Part shown: positions 1 through 8,142 of the stretch, piece by piece
How the letters are laid out: each line of letters begins with the position of its first letter
Position numbering within the stretch: the first letter of the stretch is position 1
NCBI RefSeq assembly: GCF_000479045.1
Contig: NZ_KI518128.1
Coordinates: 17,851 to 81,850 of the forward strand
Direction of reading: 5' to 3'
DNA: 64,000 nt
Origin: Cetobacterium somerae ATCC BAA-474
Lineage (GTDB): Bacteria > Fusobacteriota > Fusobacteriia > Fusobacteriales > Fusobacteriaceae
Notes under the pieces: generated by a model
What the model was told of the DNA's origin: nothing
Seen by the model: the letters and a program-made list of their open reading frames with translations, nothing else
Database searches by the model: none
Position numbers and translations under genes: made by a program

Positions 1-202
1 ATATTGGTCCTAATCCAGCTATATTTAAAAACTGAATTAAAAAAGCTTTCTTCCAATCTAATTCAACATAATCTACTCCATCTGCTAAACGCACTGCAGG
101 AGTTTCTCTGTTTTCACTTACTCCAAATACTTTTTCAACATACTTTCCATAAATTACATAACCTAAAATTAAAGCTATTAATGATCCTATAAAACTAATC
201 AT
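1..202 (-). CDS. cstA: CstA-family carbon starvation protein, N-terminal part (cut by window edge)
   Basis: Reading the minus strand from an ATG at 202 gives about 67 residues that run off the window. They begin MISFIGSLIALILGYVIYGK, then a VEKVFGV segment, TPAV..DGVDYV, and a W-K-K-AF-IQFLNIAGLGPI stretch. This order is typical of the N-terminus of CstA/BtsT-type transporters, which import peptides or pyruvate across the inner membrane with many transmembrane helices. A GGGAGG ribosome binding site lies just upstream of the ATG. Only the first membrane segment and part of the next are visible, so substrate and completeness cannot be judged. Confidence 0.85.
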   Translation of the reverse strand, partial: MISFIGSLIALILGYVIYGKYVEKVFGVSENRETPAVRLADGVDYVELDWKKAFLIQFLNIAGLGPI

Positions 203-314
203 TTTAAACCTCCCTTTTTTTGATTTCTTTTCACAATAGATTATAATACTATTTCGGAAAAAAAATAACTCTTTTAGAATAAAATGATTATTTTAATACT
301 TAAAAAGCTTTTTT

Positions 315-1064
315 TTACTCCTTAATTACATTTTGGAGCTTCAAAATTTTCAATGTTGTCATTGTAAAAGCAACAATACTAATAATAGGTCCTATAACTA
401 TACCTATAACAGGGATAAAATATATCAACGTAAATATTCCGCCTCCTAAAGTAAATACCATTCTATTTTCCTTCATAAATTTGGCACTCTCTTCTGGAGA
501 AAATCTACGTCTTTCTAAAGTGTAATCAACAAAATTATACGATATAAAATAACTTTGTATTAAAAAAATCAAAATAGGAACGATTAAGTTTACGATAGGT
601 ATAAAACCTAATAAAATTACAATAAAAGTGTAAATTATTTCTTTTACAAAGCTTTTACTTGCTATTTTTATACCTCTAAGTATAAAATTAAAATTTTCTT
701 TTAAAGTAAATCTATATTCAGTTCCTTCTTGATAGTTTTCAATTTTTTCTGAAATATAGCTAAAAAATGGAGCCAATATACCTAAAAGTATTGTTTTAAA
801 AAAGAAATATTCAATAGCTACCATTATTGTTCTAATTATAAAAATAATAAGCCATCTAAATAAACCTGCATAACTCTTAACATCAAAAATAATATTTATT
901 TTATTGAAGATCCAATCTCCAATATAAGCTGAAAGCCAATAAAAAAATATTAATATTATTATCCCTACAACTCCTCCTATAAAATATCCCCATGATAATT
1001 TTAATTTTTTTATAATTCCGGGAGCTTTTAAATAACTTTCTAACATTAATCTTATTTTCTCCAT
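315..1064 (-). CDS. EI24-domain (CysZ-like) integral membrane protein
   Basis: A 249-residue protein with about five or six hydrophobic segments: residues ~25-45, 70-95, 145-175 and 205-240 are strongly apolar. Layout and length match the EI24 family (PF07264), which includes bacterial CysZ sulfate transporters and the eukaryotic etoposide-induced 2.4 protein. No cysteine biosynthesis genes are nearby, so sulfate transport is only a family-level possibility. It stands alone between the cstA-like gene and the OmpA-like lipoprotein. The family call is fairly safe; the substrate is unknown. Confidence 0.7.
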   Translation of the reverse strand: MEKIRLMLESYLKAPGIIKKLKLSWGYFIGGVVGIIILIFFYWLSAYIGDWIFNKINIIFDVKSYAGLFRWLIIFIIRTIMVAIEYFFFKTILLGILAPFFSYISEKIENYQEGTEYRFTLKENFNFILRGIKIASKSFVKEIIYTFIVILLGFIPIVNLIVPILIFLIQSYFISYNFVDYTLERRRFSPEESAKFMKENRMVFTLGGGIFTLIYFIPVIGIVIGPIISIVAFTMTTLKILKLQNVIKE

Positions 1065-1124
1065 TTTAATTCACCTTCTCTTTTTTATATATCTACTATT
1101 TTTTTTAAAATTTCTTCTACAAAT

Positions 1125-1153
1125 TAAAAAAAGGCTAAAAAGCCTTTTTTTTA
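1125..1153 (-). terminator. Rho-independent terminator after the OmpA-like lipoprotein gene
   Basis: A short hairpin (AAAAGGCT, small A-rich loop, AGCCTTTT) is flanked by A-runs on one side and T-runs on the other, so it can act on either strand. It begins directly after the stop codon of the minus-strand lipoprotein gene. Confidence 0.75.
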
Positions 1154-1154
1154 A

Positions 1155-1787
1155 TTATTGTTGGTATATATTTATTTCTACTCTTCTATTTAATGCTCTT
1201 CCTTCTGGAGTAGCATTTGAAGCAACTGGATTTCTATCTCCATAACCTATGCTAGAAATTCTACTTGGTGATACACCTTGTGCCGCTAAATAGTTAGCTA
1301 CACTTTGGGCTCTTTGTAGTGATAAATTTAAATTTGAGTTAGGATTTCCTGTGTTATCAGTATATCCTGAAACTTGAATTTTTGTCTCTGGATATTTATT
1401 CATAATATATGCTATTGAATTTAATGGTGCATAGAATCCACCGTTTAAAACAGCACTACCACTCTTAAATGATGATTCTCCTGGTAATCTTAAATTTATA
1501 TTATCTTTATTGTTAGTAACTGTTATATTTGTACTGTTTAAAGCATTTAAGAACTCTTTATACTGAGCATCTTTGTACGCTCCCCATCCTAGTCCTGCTA
1601 AAGCTCCTATTCCAGCTCCTATCAAAGTTCCCTTTGTATCTTTTCCAACTAGCTGACCTATTAGTGCACCTGCTGCTGCACCTTTTACAGTACCACTAGT
1701 TTTTTTATTTGTTGGTGTTGCTGAGCTACATGCTCCTAATAAAGATGTTGTTAATAATAACATAGCCATTATTTTTTTGTTTCTCAT
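1155..1787 (-). CDS. OmpA-family peptidoglycan-binding lipoprotein with glycine-zipper region
   Basis: 210 residues. The first 20 form a lipoprotein signal peptide ending in a lipobox (L-G-A-C, Cys20 the lipidated residue). Residues ~35-70 are Gly/Ala-rich (GAAAGALIGQLVG..GAGIGALAG), a glycine-zipper segment like that of YiaD/YcfJ-type outer-membrane lipoproteins. Residues ~100-208 are an OmpA C-terminal domain with the conserved GYTDNTG motif, LSLQRAQSVANYL, and a final NRRVEI. Such proteins anchor the outer membrane to peptidoglycan. It is monocistronic, with its own promoter (1820-1848) and terminator. Confidence 0.9.
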   Translation of the reverse strand: MRNKKIMAMLLLTTSLLGACSSATPTNKKTSGTVKGAAAGALIGQLVGKDTKGTLIGAGIGALAGLGWGAYKDAQYKEFLNALNSTNITVTNNKDNINLRLPGESSFKSGSAVLNGGFYAPLNSIAYIMNKYPETKIQVSGYTDNTGNPNSNLNLSLQRAQSVANYLAAQGVSPSRISSIGYGDRNPVASNATPEGRALNRRVEINIYQQ

Positions 1788-1819
1788 TGTTGTTCCTCCT
1801 GTAACTGATACTATACTCT

Positions 1820-1848
1820 ATTATCTAATATCTCTAGTTACATGTCAA
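1820..1848 (-). promoter_or_regulatory. Sigma70-type promoter of the OmpA-like lipoprotein gene
   Basis: On the minus strand: TTGACA (1843-1848), a 17-bp spacer, then GATAAT (1820-1825). The predicted transcript starts about 25 bases before the AGGAGG site of the lipoprotein gene. Confidence 0.75.
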
Positions 1849-1889
1849 GAAAGTATATTATTTTTATTAACTCTATCTATTTATATGTT

Positions 1890-3224
1890 CTACTTCGCTC
1901 CTAATGCTGCCATAGTAATATAGTTGTATGGTTGATTAAAATGAGGTAAGAAGAATATATCTAATAATTTTATTTTATCTATTGTCACTTTTTCTTGAAT
2001 AGCTAATGAGAACATATGAATTCCCATAGAAATATCTTGTCTTGATGCCATTTGAGCACCTAAAACTCTTCTTGTATTTTTATCGTAAACTATTTTTAAA
2101 AATACTTTATCATTATCATGCTCTATAAATCCAGGTTTTTGTAAATCTGCAAACTCTGTGGCTACAGCATCATATCCTAATTTTATAGCTTTTTCTAGTG
2201 TTAATCCTGTCGAAACCATGTTTAATCCATAAATTGAAATTCCATTTGACCCTTGAACACCTATACTTTCAAGTTCTGTTCCACACACATTATGAGCTGC
2301 AACAATTCCTGAACGAACTGCGTTTGTTGCTAAAGCTATATAATTTGTATCTTCTATAGAATTATCATATATTGTTGCACAATCTCCTATAGCATAAACA
2401 TCATTTAAACTTGTTTTTTGAGTTAAATCAACTTTATAAGCACCATTTCTAAATAGTTCTAAAGATTCTTTTCCTAAGATATTATTTGGTATAAATCCAA
2501 CTGCTAAAATAACCATATCTGCTTTATATGTTTTTTTATCAGTTATTACTTCTTCTACTTTGTCTGTTCCTTTTAACTCTAAAACTTTCTCTCCAAAATT
2601 TACATTTATTCCATTTTTCACAAGGTTTTCTTTCATCATTTCTCTAAATTCTAAATCATAGTATCCCGATAAACAACTATCACTTAAATCAACTAGCTCT
2701 ACATTTTTTCCACATCTTTGGAAAGCTTCTGCTAATTCAACACCTATGTACCCTGCTCCAACTACTACAATATTCTTTAAATCTTGATTTTCTAATTTTT
2801 TTATTACATCTTCAGCATGTTGATATAACTTAACAAATTGAACATTTTTTAAATCCTTACCTGGAATTGGTAAATCTATTGGCAATGAACCTGTTGATAA
2901 TATTAATTTATCATAACTTTCCGACACTTCAATACCATCTTTATTTATTCCATATACAACTTTATTTTCAAAATCTACTTTTTTAATTTCAGTTTCCATA
3001 TGAACTTTGGCTCCATTACACTCTAATTTTTCTTTAGAAGAGTAGAATAATCCTTCAGGCCCTGATATTTGTTTTCCAATCCATAACGCCATTCCACACC
3101 CTAAAAAACTGATGTTTGAATTTTTATCAAATACTACAACCTCTTCATTTGGGTAATTTGATAAAATTGTGTTGATTGCCGCTGTTCCAGCATGATTTGC
3201 TCCAACTACTACTATTTTACTCAT
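1890..3224 (-). CDS. nox: FAD-dependent NADH oxidase (Nox / CoA-disulfide reductase family)
   Basis: 444 residues with the two-dinucleotide-binding-domain fold of pyridine nucleotide-disulfide oxidoreductases. It has an N-terminal FAD motif ([12 protein letters not shown]), a single redox-active cysteine at position 43 in [10 protein letters not shown], the NADH motif [14 protein letters not shown] at ~155-170, and a [11 protein letters not shown]-binding stretch near 275. The [12 protein letters not shown] sequence is typical of water-forming NADH oxidases of lactic-acid bacteria and clostridia, where the cysteine cycles as sulfenic acid. Likely role: oxygen removal and NAD+ regeneration in an anaerobe. 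CoA-disulfide reductase or polysulfide reductase activity is an alternative, because the families overlap. It has its own promoter with a dyad immediately downstream of the -10. Confidence 0.88.
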   Translation of the reverse strand: MSKIVVVGANHAGTAAINTILSNYPNEEVVVFDKNSNISFLGCGMALWIGKQISGPEGLFYSSKEKLECNGAKVHMETEIKKVDFENKVVYGINKDGIEVSESYDKLILSTGSLPIDLPIPGKDLKNVQFVKLYQHAEDVIKKLENQDLKNIVVVGAGYIGVELAEAFQRCGKNVELVDLSDSCLSGYYDLEFREMMKENLVKNGINVNFGEKVLELKGTDKVEEVITDKKTYKADMVILAVGFIPNNILGKESLELFRNGAYKVDLTQKTSLNDVYAIGDCATIYDNSIEDTNYIALATNAVRSGIVAAHNVCGTELESIGVQGSNGISIYGLNMVSTGLTLEKAIKLGYDAVATEFADLQKPGFIEHDNDKVFLKIVYDKNTRRVLGAQMASRQDISMGIHMFSLAIQEKVTIDKIKLLDIFFLPHFNQPYNYITMAALGAK

Positions 3225-3251
3225 CTTTTTTGCCTCCTAAAATTCATTTTA

Positions 3252-3296
3252 TTTGATATTCAATCAAAGTATACCTTTTCAGTATTGTAAAGTCAA
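3252..3296 (-). promoter_or_regulatory. nox promoter with adjacent TTTGAT/ATCAAA dyad
   Basis: Minus strand: TTGACT (3291-3296), 17-bp spacer, TATACT (3268-3273). Just downstream, 3252-3268 is an inverted repeat TTTGAT-N5-ATCAAA that abuts the -10 and covers the likely start site, a suitable place for a repressor. The half-site resembles those of FNR/CRP, but the 5-bp gap is one base too long for the classical FNR box. Rex is another possible regulator of nox. Confidence 0.65.
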
Positions 3297-3346
3297 ATTT
3301 TTTTAGAGTAAAATATGACCCGTCATTCTAGTATTTTTTAATCAAA

Positions 3347-3379
3347 AAAAACACAGAAGGATAAACCCTCTGTGTTTTT
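3347..3379 (-). terminator. Terminator after the yfcC-like gene
   Basis: Hairpin with ACACAGA and TCTGTGT arms in an A-tract/T-tract context, directly behind the stop codon of the minus-strand transporter gene. The T-run on both strands makes it potentially bidirectional. Confidence 0.7.
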
Positions 3380-3381
3380 TA

Positions 3382-4929
3382 TTAAATTAATCCTAAAAAT
3401 TGTGATACTGAAATTAATATACATCCTGCTGCTAACATTGTTATAAATATCTTTAATACAAATTTTAAATATCTATCATATGGAACATTAAATAACTCTA
3501 AAGTTCCCATGGTTGTTGCACTGGGATAAATTCCAGACATAAAATTTATACCTAGTGTAAATGCTGATATCAACATTATCTGTCCACCTATAACTCCTAC
3601 ATTGGAATTTTGAAATAATGCCATTGCAACTGCTCCAAGTATAGGCATTGTTATTCCTGCTACTCCACTTGTTGATTGTAAGAAACATCCAATTCCAACA
3701 TATGCTAAAATTGTAGCCACTGAGAATGCCCAAGCTGGTATTCCTTGTAATGCTGATTGAATCCAATATACAAACGTTACTGACATTCCTGAAGTTTTAC
3801 TTCCCATTAAAACAGATATTCCATTAGCTATTGCTAAAACTAATACAACCCCTAATAAATCTTTCGCACCTGATGCAAATTCTTTTACAAATTTATCTTC
3901 AGGAATTTTATTTATAAATCCTATTAAAATTGATCCTAAAAAGAACACAAAAGAAAACTCTCCAAAATACCAATCTCCAAGAGGAGTGATGTATTTAGCT
4001 CCTAATATATCTCCTAATAATGGTATTTTTGCTAATAAATATATCGGTGCATTTATAATATCTTGAAAGTTAGATCCATCTGCAAACTTAATTTCATACC
4101 AAGGCATATAACCTAATATTAATAAAACTATAATTCCTATTAATACCATAATTGACCAAAATCTTTTCTTAGTTAATTCAGGAAGATGTCCTTGCTCGTG
4201 AGTCATAGTTTTTACATCAATATCAGCTACAAGAGATTTTTCTTTATTTTTTTTAACTTCATTTGCATACTTAACTGTAAAAAATAGTCCAATGGCATAA
4301 AGAAGTACAAATAAAATTAATCTCAATACCATTCCACTTCCTAAAGAAAGCTCGGGATTTCCAATTGCTCCAATAGCTGCTCCTGTTGAAAATGGATTTA
4401 CAACACTCGCCATATTACCAGCTGTTGCTCCAACTGTTAAAACAGCCAATCCTGTTATCACATCATATCCTGCCAAAACAAATAAAGGCACTATAACAAT
4501 TGAAAATGCGGGTATCTCTTCCCAAAATCCAAACACACTACCAAAAACAGCAAAAACAAACATTAAAATTGCTATTAAAGTAGTTCCTGTATATTTTTTT
4601 AGCAACGCTCCAATTCCAGCATCCATTGCACCTACAGAATTTATTAATCCTAAAAAAGCTCCAGCCATTAAAATTGCAATACTTACTGAACTTGATTTTT
4701 CAAATCCTTGTATTGGTGCCATTAAAATATTCCAAATTCCTGCTGGCTGACGACCCAAACCTTTTACTACTTCTCCAGCATCATTAACAATAGCATTATA
4801 GATTACTTCTTTTACGCCATTATTACTTACAACAACTGATTGTGGAACTATCCAAGTTAAAGCCCCTGTTATTACTAAAAATATAAAAACAATAGTATAT
4901 GCACTAAACATCTTTCTTTCTTTTTTCAA
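3382..4929 (-). CDS. YfcC-family (C4-dicarboxylate/amino-acid antiporter-like) membrane transporter
   Basis: About 515 residues with a dozen hydrophobic segments, beginning after a short basic N-terminus (KKERKMFSAYT). Conserved family stretches are present: GALTWIVPQ near the start, then FGFWEEIPAF and VNPFSTG in the middle, and an NFMSGIYPS segment near the end. This places it in the YfcC/DcuC-like group of anaerobic carriers. Start is uncertain: I take the TTG at 4929, 10 nt after an AGAGGAG site; a TTG three codons earlier (4938) sits too close to that site. It lies 28 nt behind the dipeptidase gene, so the two are probably co-transcribed. Pairing with a dipeptidase suggests uptake or exchange of peptides or amino acids; the true substrate is unknown. 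Confidence 0.8.
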   Translation of the reverse strand: MKKERKMFSAYTIVFIFLVITGALTWIVPQSVVVSNNGVKEVIYNAIVNDAGEVVKGLGRQPAGIWNILMAPIQGFEKSSSVSIAILMAGAFLGLINSVGAMDAGIGALLKKYTGTTLIAILMFVFAVFGSVFGFWEEIPAFSIVIVPLFVLAGYDVITGLAVLTVGATAGNMASVVNPFSTGAAIGAIGNPELSLGSGMVLRLILFVLLYAIGLFFTVKYANEVKKNKEKSLVADIDVKTMTHEQGHLPELTKKRFWSIMVLIGIIVLLILGYMPWYEIKFADGSNFQDIINAPIYLLAKIPLLGDILGAKYITPLGDWYFGEFSFVFFLGSILIGFINKIPEDKFVKEFASGAKDLLGVVLVLAIANGISVLMGSKTSGMSVTFVYWIQSALQGIPAWAFSVATILAYVGIGCFLQSTSGVAGITMPILGAVAMALFQNSNVGVIGGQIMLISAFTLGINFMSGIYPSATTMGTLELFNVPYDRYLKFVLKIFITMLAAGCILISVSQFLGLI

Positions 4930-4957
4930 TGTTCTCAATCTCCTCTAGCAATATTTT

Positions 4958-6316
4958 TTAAACTCTAAATTTTTCAAAAGCTTTCATATATATTTTCATA
5001 GCCATTTTCATATCATCTAAAATTATATACTCATTAGGTTGATGCTCTGTCTTAGGACTATTTGGTAAAACATATCCGAATGCCACACAATTATTTATCG
5101 CTCTAGCGTATGTTGCTCCACCTCCAGCTATCGGCTGAGATTCCATATCACCAGTTACTTCTTGGTACGCTCCCATTAGTGTTTTTACTAACTCTGAGTC
5201 AAGAGGAGTATATATAGACTTTAAATAATCATGTTGAGAATACTCAAATCCATATTCCTTTGCTTTTTCAGTTAAAGTCTTAACAATTATTTCTTTATCA
5301 TAAGTAACTGGAATTCTCATATCTATACATAAAATCTCATTCTCTGGTGTAAATTCAATTTTACCAACATTAAATTTCAACTCTCCCGAGTGCTCATCTT
5401 TAACTTCTCCAAATATTGGCTCTGCAAAGTTATATCCAATTAAATTCTCAACTATAAATTTACCCGATTTTGTTTCTACTCCACTTAAACTCAAAGCATG
5501 TAGATATCTGTTTATAGCGTTTACTCCAGTTTCAGCTACTTGAGCATGAACACTTTTTCCTATAATTTCAATTTTATTATCTTTTTCTGTATACTCATAT
5601 TTTAATTTATCCAAAGCTTGCACTAATCCTGCTGTTTTTTCAACTAAAATACTTGAAGGAACTGAGTTAAAAGCATCACCACCTTTAAATACCATTCCAC
5701 TTTGATTTTTTGCTGTTAATTTACATTGTAATAATCCTTTTTCAGCATATATTAAAGGAAATTTAGAATCAGGTGTAAATCCAACTGTAGGCATCTCCTC
5801 TTTTTCAACATATCTAGGCATGTCTCTCCATAAATTTTCTTCATCCGTTCCAAATATAAATCTCACTCTATAGTTTAAATTAAAACCGCAATCTAAAAGT
5901 GTTTTTAAAGCATAAATAGCTGCTAATGTTGGGCCTTTATCATCTTGTGATCCTCTTCCATAATATTTACCATCTTTTATTATTGGCTCAAATGGAGGAT
6001 TTTCCCACTTATTTAAATCTCCTGGAGGTACAACATCTAAGTGTCCTAAAACTCCAACTAATTTTTCTCCTTCTCCAATTTCAGCATACCCATAATATCC
6101 TTCTGGGTCTATAAACGTCTTTAATCCTAACTCCTTACAAATATCTAACATTGTTTCTAGAGCTTTTTGAATATCCTCGCCAAAAGGGAATCTATCATCG
6201 TTCTCTTTCAAAAAACTAGGAATTGAAACTATTCTGTCTAAATCCTTTAAAAATTTAGGAAAATTTTCTTCCATCTTCTTATACAATCTTTCTTTTTCTT
6301 GAATTTTTGTGTTCAT
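4958..6316 (-). CDS. Sapep-type M20 metallodipeptidase
   Basis: About 452 residues of the M20/PepV-Sapep family of Mn/Zn dipeptidases. Metal-ligand signatures are visible in order: GHLDVVPPGD (~residue 92), QDDKGPT (catalytic Asp region, ~130), DEENLWRDM (~165), and a C-terminal GGGATYARA with a downstream EHQPNE. The lid domain lies between about residues 180 and 330. I start it at the ATG at 6316 because AGGAGG sits 4 nt upstream; the ATG six codons earlier has no site. It is the first gene of a two-gene unit with the YfcC-like transporter and faces a divergent MerR-family regulator whose putative operator lies in its promoter. Cytoplasmic peptide breakdown feeding fermentation is the likely role. 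Confidence 0.87.
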   Translation of the reverse strand: MNTKIQEKERLYKKMEENFPKFLKDLDRIVSIPSFLKENDDRFPFGEDIQKALETMLDICKELGLKTFIDPEGYYGYAEIGEGEKLVGVLGHLDVVPPGDLNKWENPPFEPIIKDGKYYGRGSQDDKGPTLAAIYALKTLLDCGFNLNYRVRFIFGTDEENLWRDMPRYVEKEEMPTVGFTPDSKFPLIYAEKGLLQCKLTAKNQSGMVFKGGDAFNSVPSSILVEKTAGLVQALDKLKYEYTEKDNKIEIIGKSVHAQVAETGVNAINRYLHALSLSGVETKSGKFIVENLIGYNFAEPIFGEVKDEHSGELKFNVGKIEFTPENEILCIDMRIPVTYDKEIIVKTLTEKAKEYGFEYSQHDYLKSIYTPLDSELVKTLMGAYQEVTGDMESQPIAGGGATYARAINNCVAFGYVLPNSPKTEHQPNEYIILDDMKMAMKIYMKAFEKFRV

Positions 6317-6357
6317 TTTTCCTCCTATATGCATTTTTATTTGTTGTGTGTTGCTAT

Positions 6358-6386
6358 TTGTAGATATTTATCATATCTGCTATAAT
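6358..6386 (+). promoter_or_regulatory. Candidate promoter of the merR-family gene
   Basis: Plus strand TTGTAG (6358-6363), 17-bp spacer, TATAAT (6381-6386). The predicted start site abuts the palindrome at 6394-6411, which would allow autorepression by the regulator it expresses. Confidence 0.5.
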
Positions 6387-6416
6387 TATATAGTATAAAG
6401 TATACTTTATAGTCAA
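6385..6416 (-). promoter_or_regulatory. MerR-type promoter with 20-bp spacer and 18-bp perfect palindrome
   Basis: Minus strand TTGACT (6411-6416) and TATAAT (6385-6390) are separated by 20 bp instead of 17. The spacer region is almost filled by a perfect 18-bp palindrome at 6394-6411 (TATAAAGTA and its complement TACTTTATA). Over-long 19-20 bp spacers with a central dyad are the hallmark of promoters activated by MerR-family proteins through DNA distortion. It reads into the dipeptidase-transporter pair and lies next to a gene for a MerR-family protein. Confidence 0.8.
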
Positions 6417-6428
6417 GGGGGTAATTTA

Positions 6429-7226
6429 TTGAAACTTTATAAAATTAGTGAAATTGCTAAAACATTTAATATAAGCAGAGAAACTCTTATCTATTATGAT
6501 ACTATAAATTTATTTAAACCAGCATATATTGATCAAGAGAATGGTTATCGATACTATAATGACGAAAATATCTCTGATTTATACTTTATAAGTATGTTAA
6601 AAAAAGCTAACTTTTCTTTAAAAGAAATTAAAGACTATATCAAATGTAAAAATACATCTGATAGTATTGAACTACTTAATAAAAAACTACAACAAATTAA
6701 AGATAAAATATCAATTCTTCAAAATTCAGCAGAATTTATTTCAGACAAGATTCAAGAGATTGAAAATATATCTAATCAAGATGGCTGTACTCCTTTTCTT
6801 GAAACTTTAAATGATGTCTTTGTTTTTCAAATAGAAATTTCTGAACCAAAATCTGAAAAAGAACTCATTGAAGGAATTCATACTTTAAATGAACTTCGAA
6901 AAAAATATAGTTTAGAAAAAGCTAAAAGAATAACAATTTTAAAAAAAGATGATATTTTAAAAAATGAATATTTTAAAATAGATCGAATTGGAGTTATTGC
7001 ATCTAGTGTTTCTAATCATTATATTGACTTCAATTTAGTAGTTTCAATTTATCATAAAGACTTCACTCAAAAAATAGGTGAAAGTTACTTCAAACTACTC
7101 AAATTTATAGATGAAAATAACTTTAAAATTTTGGGTGATTCTATCGAAACCTTTAGTGATGTAATTGTTAATGCTGGAAATTGCATGGGACAAACCATAA
7201 AAATATCAATACCAATAGAAAGCTAG
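6429..7226 (+). CDS. MerR-family transcriptional regulator
   Basis: 265 residues. The N-terminal ~75 residues are a MerR winged helix-turn-helix: YKISEIAKTFNISRETLIYYD, then NGYRYYNDENI and an LKEIKDYI helix. A coiled-coil dimerisation helix follows (~80-115), then a C-terminal effector domain of about 145 residues with no clear metal-binding cysteines. The start is TTG with a GGGGG ribosome binding site. Divergent orientation and the shared palindrome imply it activates the dipeptidase/YfcC unit and represses itself. The effector is unknown; a peptide, amino acid or drug-like ligand would all fit. Confidence 0.88.
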   Translation: MKLYKISEIAKTFNISRETLIYYDTINLFKPAYIDQENGYRYYNDENISDLYFISMLKKANFSLKEIKDYIKCKNTSDSIELLNKKLQQIKDKISILQNSAEFISDKIQEIENISNQDGCTPFLETLNDVFVFQIEISEPKSEKELIEGIHTLNELRKKYSLEKAKRITILKKDDILKNEYFKIDRIGVIASSVSNHYIDFNLVVSIYHKDFTQKIGESYFKLLKFIDENNFKILGDSIETFSDVIVNAGNCMGQTIKISIPIES

Positions 7227-7260
7227 TTCGTTATGAACTAGCTTTCTATAAATATATTTT
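7218..7260 (+). terminator. Strong hairpin at the end of the merR-family gene
   Basis: A perfect 12-bp stem (7218-7229 with 7235-7246, 5-nt loop) includes the stop codon of the regulator gene and is followed by a T-rich stretch. The gap between hairpin and T-run is longer than ideal. Confidence 0.6.
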
Positions 7261-7261
7261 T

Positions 7262-8077
7262 TTAAATTTCTAATTTACTTCCTGTTTGAATTTCAAAAAC
7301 TTGAAATCCACTATTTTTTTCAAGTTTTTTAATTCCAAATTCACCAGTACAATGACATGGGAAAATAGTATTTATACTTGTTTTATTTAAGTATTCTATC
7401 AAATCATCTATATATTTCTCATTTTTATTTAAACTAGTTCTACTTGATAGATGAAGCCCACCTATTATACTATGTATCTCAATTTTTTCTGTTTTACATT
7501 GCTCTAAAATATTCTCTATTCCTATATGTGCACATCCAACAAGCAGAGTATTAATATTATTTTCTTTTATTATCATATGTAACTCATGTTTAAAACTATC
7601 TTTTTCATACTCACCATTTTCATTTTTCATATAAAGATTTTCATTAATTGGATTATCACTTTTCTTATCAAAACAATGAAATAAATATATATTCTCTAAA
7701 TTAAATGTATTTTGAATAAAATTAAATCTTTCAACATCTAAGTATTCATAGGGTATACCTATATCTATATACGCTCCTAATATTTTTTTATAATGTTTAT
7801 CAAAATAATACTCACTACAATATATTTTAGCTTTCTTATTTTTTTTTAAAAAGTATGGTAATCCTCCACCATGATCTTTATGACCATGAGAAAGGACTAA
7901 ATAATCTATTTCCTCTAGATTAATTCCTATTTTCTCTGCATTTTTCCAAAATTTTTTACTTTCACCTACATCAAATAATATCTTTTTCCCATTTGTTTTT
8001 ATGTACAAAGAGAGGCCATGCTCCTTTACTAAATCTTTATTTAAACTTTTATTTTCTACCAAGACCTGTATCTCTAT
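7262..8077 (-). CDS. MBL-fold metallo-hydrolase, probable ATA start
   Basis: About 272 residues of the metallo-beta-lactamase superfamily, with the metal motif LSHGHKDHGGG and later conserved histidines (CAHIGIEN, IIGGLHL, PCHCTG). It resembles the group annotated as 7,8-dihydropterin-6-yl-methyl-4-(beta-D-ribofuranosyl)aminobenzene 5'-phosphate synthase or 'MBL fold metallo-hydrolase'. The first canonical start is a TTG at 8062. The family's first strand (I-x-V-L-V-E-N) is encoded just upstream, beginning at an ATA at 8075-8077, which lies 7 nt after an AGGAAGGG site. I therefore extend the gene to 8077. The substrate is unknown. Confidence 0.75.
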   Translation of the reverse strand: MEIQVLVENKSLNKDLVKEHGLSLYIKTNGKKILFDVGESKKFWKNAEKIGINLEEIDYLVLSHGHKDHGGGLPYFLKKNKKAKIYCSEYYFDKHYKKILGAYIDIGIPYEYLDVERFNFIQNTFNLENIYLFHCFDKKSDNPINENLYMKNENGEYEKDSFKHELHMIIKENNINTLLVGCAHIGIENILEQCKTEKIEIHSIIGGLHLSSRTSLNKNEKYIDDLIEYLNKTSINTIFPCHCTGEFGIKKLEKNSGFQVFEIQTGSKLEI

Positions 8078-8111
8078 CTTATATCCCTTCCTTTTTTATT
8101 TATTAAAAATA

Positions 8112-8140
8112 ATTATATTGTTTTTAAACTTAAAAATCAA
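8112..8140 (-). promoter_or_regulatory. Promoter of the MBL-fold gene
   Basis: Minus strand TTGATT (8135-8140), 17-bp spacer, TATAAT (8112-8117). It lies between the end of the EamA-type transporter gene and the MBL gene, so the MBL gene is probably transcribed independently. Confidence 0.7.
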
Positions 8141-8142
8141 GA

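Noticed and set aside
4..192. Plus-strand frame of 62 codons at the window start
   Set aside because: It is antisense to a clear CstA-type N-terminus with its own ribosome binding site on the minus strand.
3252..3268. Classical FNR box at nox
   Set aside because: The arms match TTGAT/ATCAA but the gap is 5 bp rather than 4, so it is listed only as an unassigned dyad.
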